DNA from: Candidatus Hydrogenedentota bacterium
Lineage (GTDB): Bacteria; Hydrogenedentota; Hydrogenedentia; Hydrogenedentales; SLHB01
Assembly (NCBI GenBank): GCA_003557825.1
Contig: PWNM01000391.1
Coordinates: 1 to 5,877 of the forward strand
Direction: 5' to 3'
DNA: 5,877 nt
The notes beneath the pieces were generated by a model. It was not told the DNA's origin. It made no database searches and saw nothing but the letters and a program-made list of their open reading frames with translations. This document shows, piece after piece, positions 5,485 through 5,877 of the stretch. How positions within the stretch are numbered: position 1 is the stretch's first letter; every line of letters begins with the position of its first letter. The translations under genes were made by a program, and so were the position numbers.

Positions 5485-5877
5485 TTACCCAGCTTGATGG
5501 AAGATCAGGGGGCCTGCCCCGCGGGAACCGTCGGGGAGGAATGTAAGCGCCGGATCAACATAGGACGCTTCCCGTCCTTCGGTTCCACGGGTACGTCCGA
5601 GAAAGTCAAAGTCAGCGGTACCGCTCTCATTGGCGTCGCGGGTAGCCAGATAATAGGCGCGCAATGCCAGGGCCTGATACATATCGGGCTGTAACTCAGC
5701 CGGCAAGGAGTTCAAGAATGTCGCCTCTTCCGGAGGAGCAACCACGCCGAATGTGTTTTCATTGGGCCCCACGGAGATGAGCACGAAAGCATCGTATCGG
5801 GGCGCGACCAACGAGCTCAGATGGTTTGTGCCAAGGGGCCATTCGGTACCGTCCCAAATATATTTACCGTTAAATTC
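5485..5877 (-). CDS. C-terminal part of an unidentified, possibly pseudopilin-like secreted protein (runs off the right edge)
   Basis: The minus-strand frame is open from the right edge to a TAA at 5487-5485, giving the last 130 residues of a longer protein. A TTG at 5811 is in frame but has no ribosome-binding site, and the frame continues upstream of it without a stop (KYIWDGTEWPLGTNHL), so the real start lies outside. Visible motifs are FVLISVGPNE (31-40), reminiscent of the 'ISxGPD/N' segments in the C-terminal domains of prepilin-like proteins, and ATRDANESGTADFDF (78-92). In the latter, Asp81, Asn83, Ser85, Gly86 and Asp89 are spaced like a calcium-binding loop. No membrane segment is visible in this part. 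If pseudopilin-like, the prepilin leader and hydrophobic helix would lie beyond the window. It converges on the dehydrogenase gene across the palindrome. The family call is tentative. Confidence 0.6.
   Translation of the reverse strand, partial: EFNGKYIWDGTEWPLGTNHLSSLVAPRYDAFVLISVGPNENTFGVVAPPEEATFLNSLPAELQPDMYQALALRAYYLATRDANESGTADFDFLGRTRGTEGREASYVDPALTFLPDGSRGAGPLIFHQAG

Overview
This is a bacterial, chromosome-like window of moderately high GC with dense coding. Most starts have clear Shine-Dalgarno sequences: GAGGAG, AAGGAGG, AGAAGG, AGGAG and GGAG. One predicted protein is a lipoprotein with a short lipobox signal. The last partial gene has a C-terminus reminiscent of the prepilin/pseudopilin-like proteins common in planctomycete, verrucomicrobial, lentisphaeral and Hydrogenedentes-type genomes. 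That suggests an uncultivated diderm of this kind, but the placement is a guess. I see no mobile elements, CRISPR arrays, tRNA or rRNA genes.

Layout. The left part (1-1539) is read on the minus strand. A cytoplasmic TlpA-like thioredoxin (1084-1539) is followed, through a GTGA stop/start overlap, by an inositol-monophosphatase-family phosphatase (269-1087). After a 187-nt gap holding a good sigma70-type promoter, a further minus-strand gene begins (1-81) and runs off the window. The right part (1708-5404) is read on the plus strand, divergently from the thioredoxin. It holds four genes in a row: a lipoprotein glycerophosphodiester phosphodiesterase, a xylose-isomerase-like TIM-barrel protein, a class I DeoC/LacD/DhnA-type aldolase that starts at TTG, and a medium-chain dehydrogenase that seems to lack zinc ligands. 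The gaps between them are 52, 73 and 23 nt. A candidate promoter lies just before the first gene. A perfect 34-bp palindrome (5424-5457) separates this set from a convergent minus-strand gene whose C-terminal 130 codons are visible (5485-5877).

How the genes may work together. The phosphodiesterase would release glycerol 3-phosphate and an alcohol head group, possibly a polyol such as inositol, from phospholipid-derived diesters at the cell envelope. The TIM-barrel isomerase/epimerase, the aldolase and the dehydrogenase have the enzyme classes expected for converting and cleaving a sugar or polyol (phosphate). The phosphatase across the divergent gap could act on a related phosphate ester. 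This is a pathway hypothesis from gene order and fold families only; no substrate can be read from the sequence. The families are all known ones, and nothing here is clearly a new kind of system. The combination, the thioredoxin-phosphatase coupling and the zinc-less dehydrogenase are the points most worth testing.
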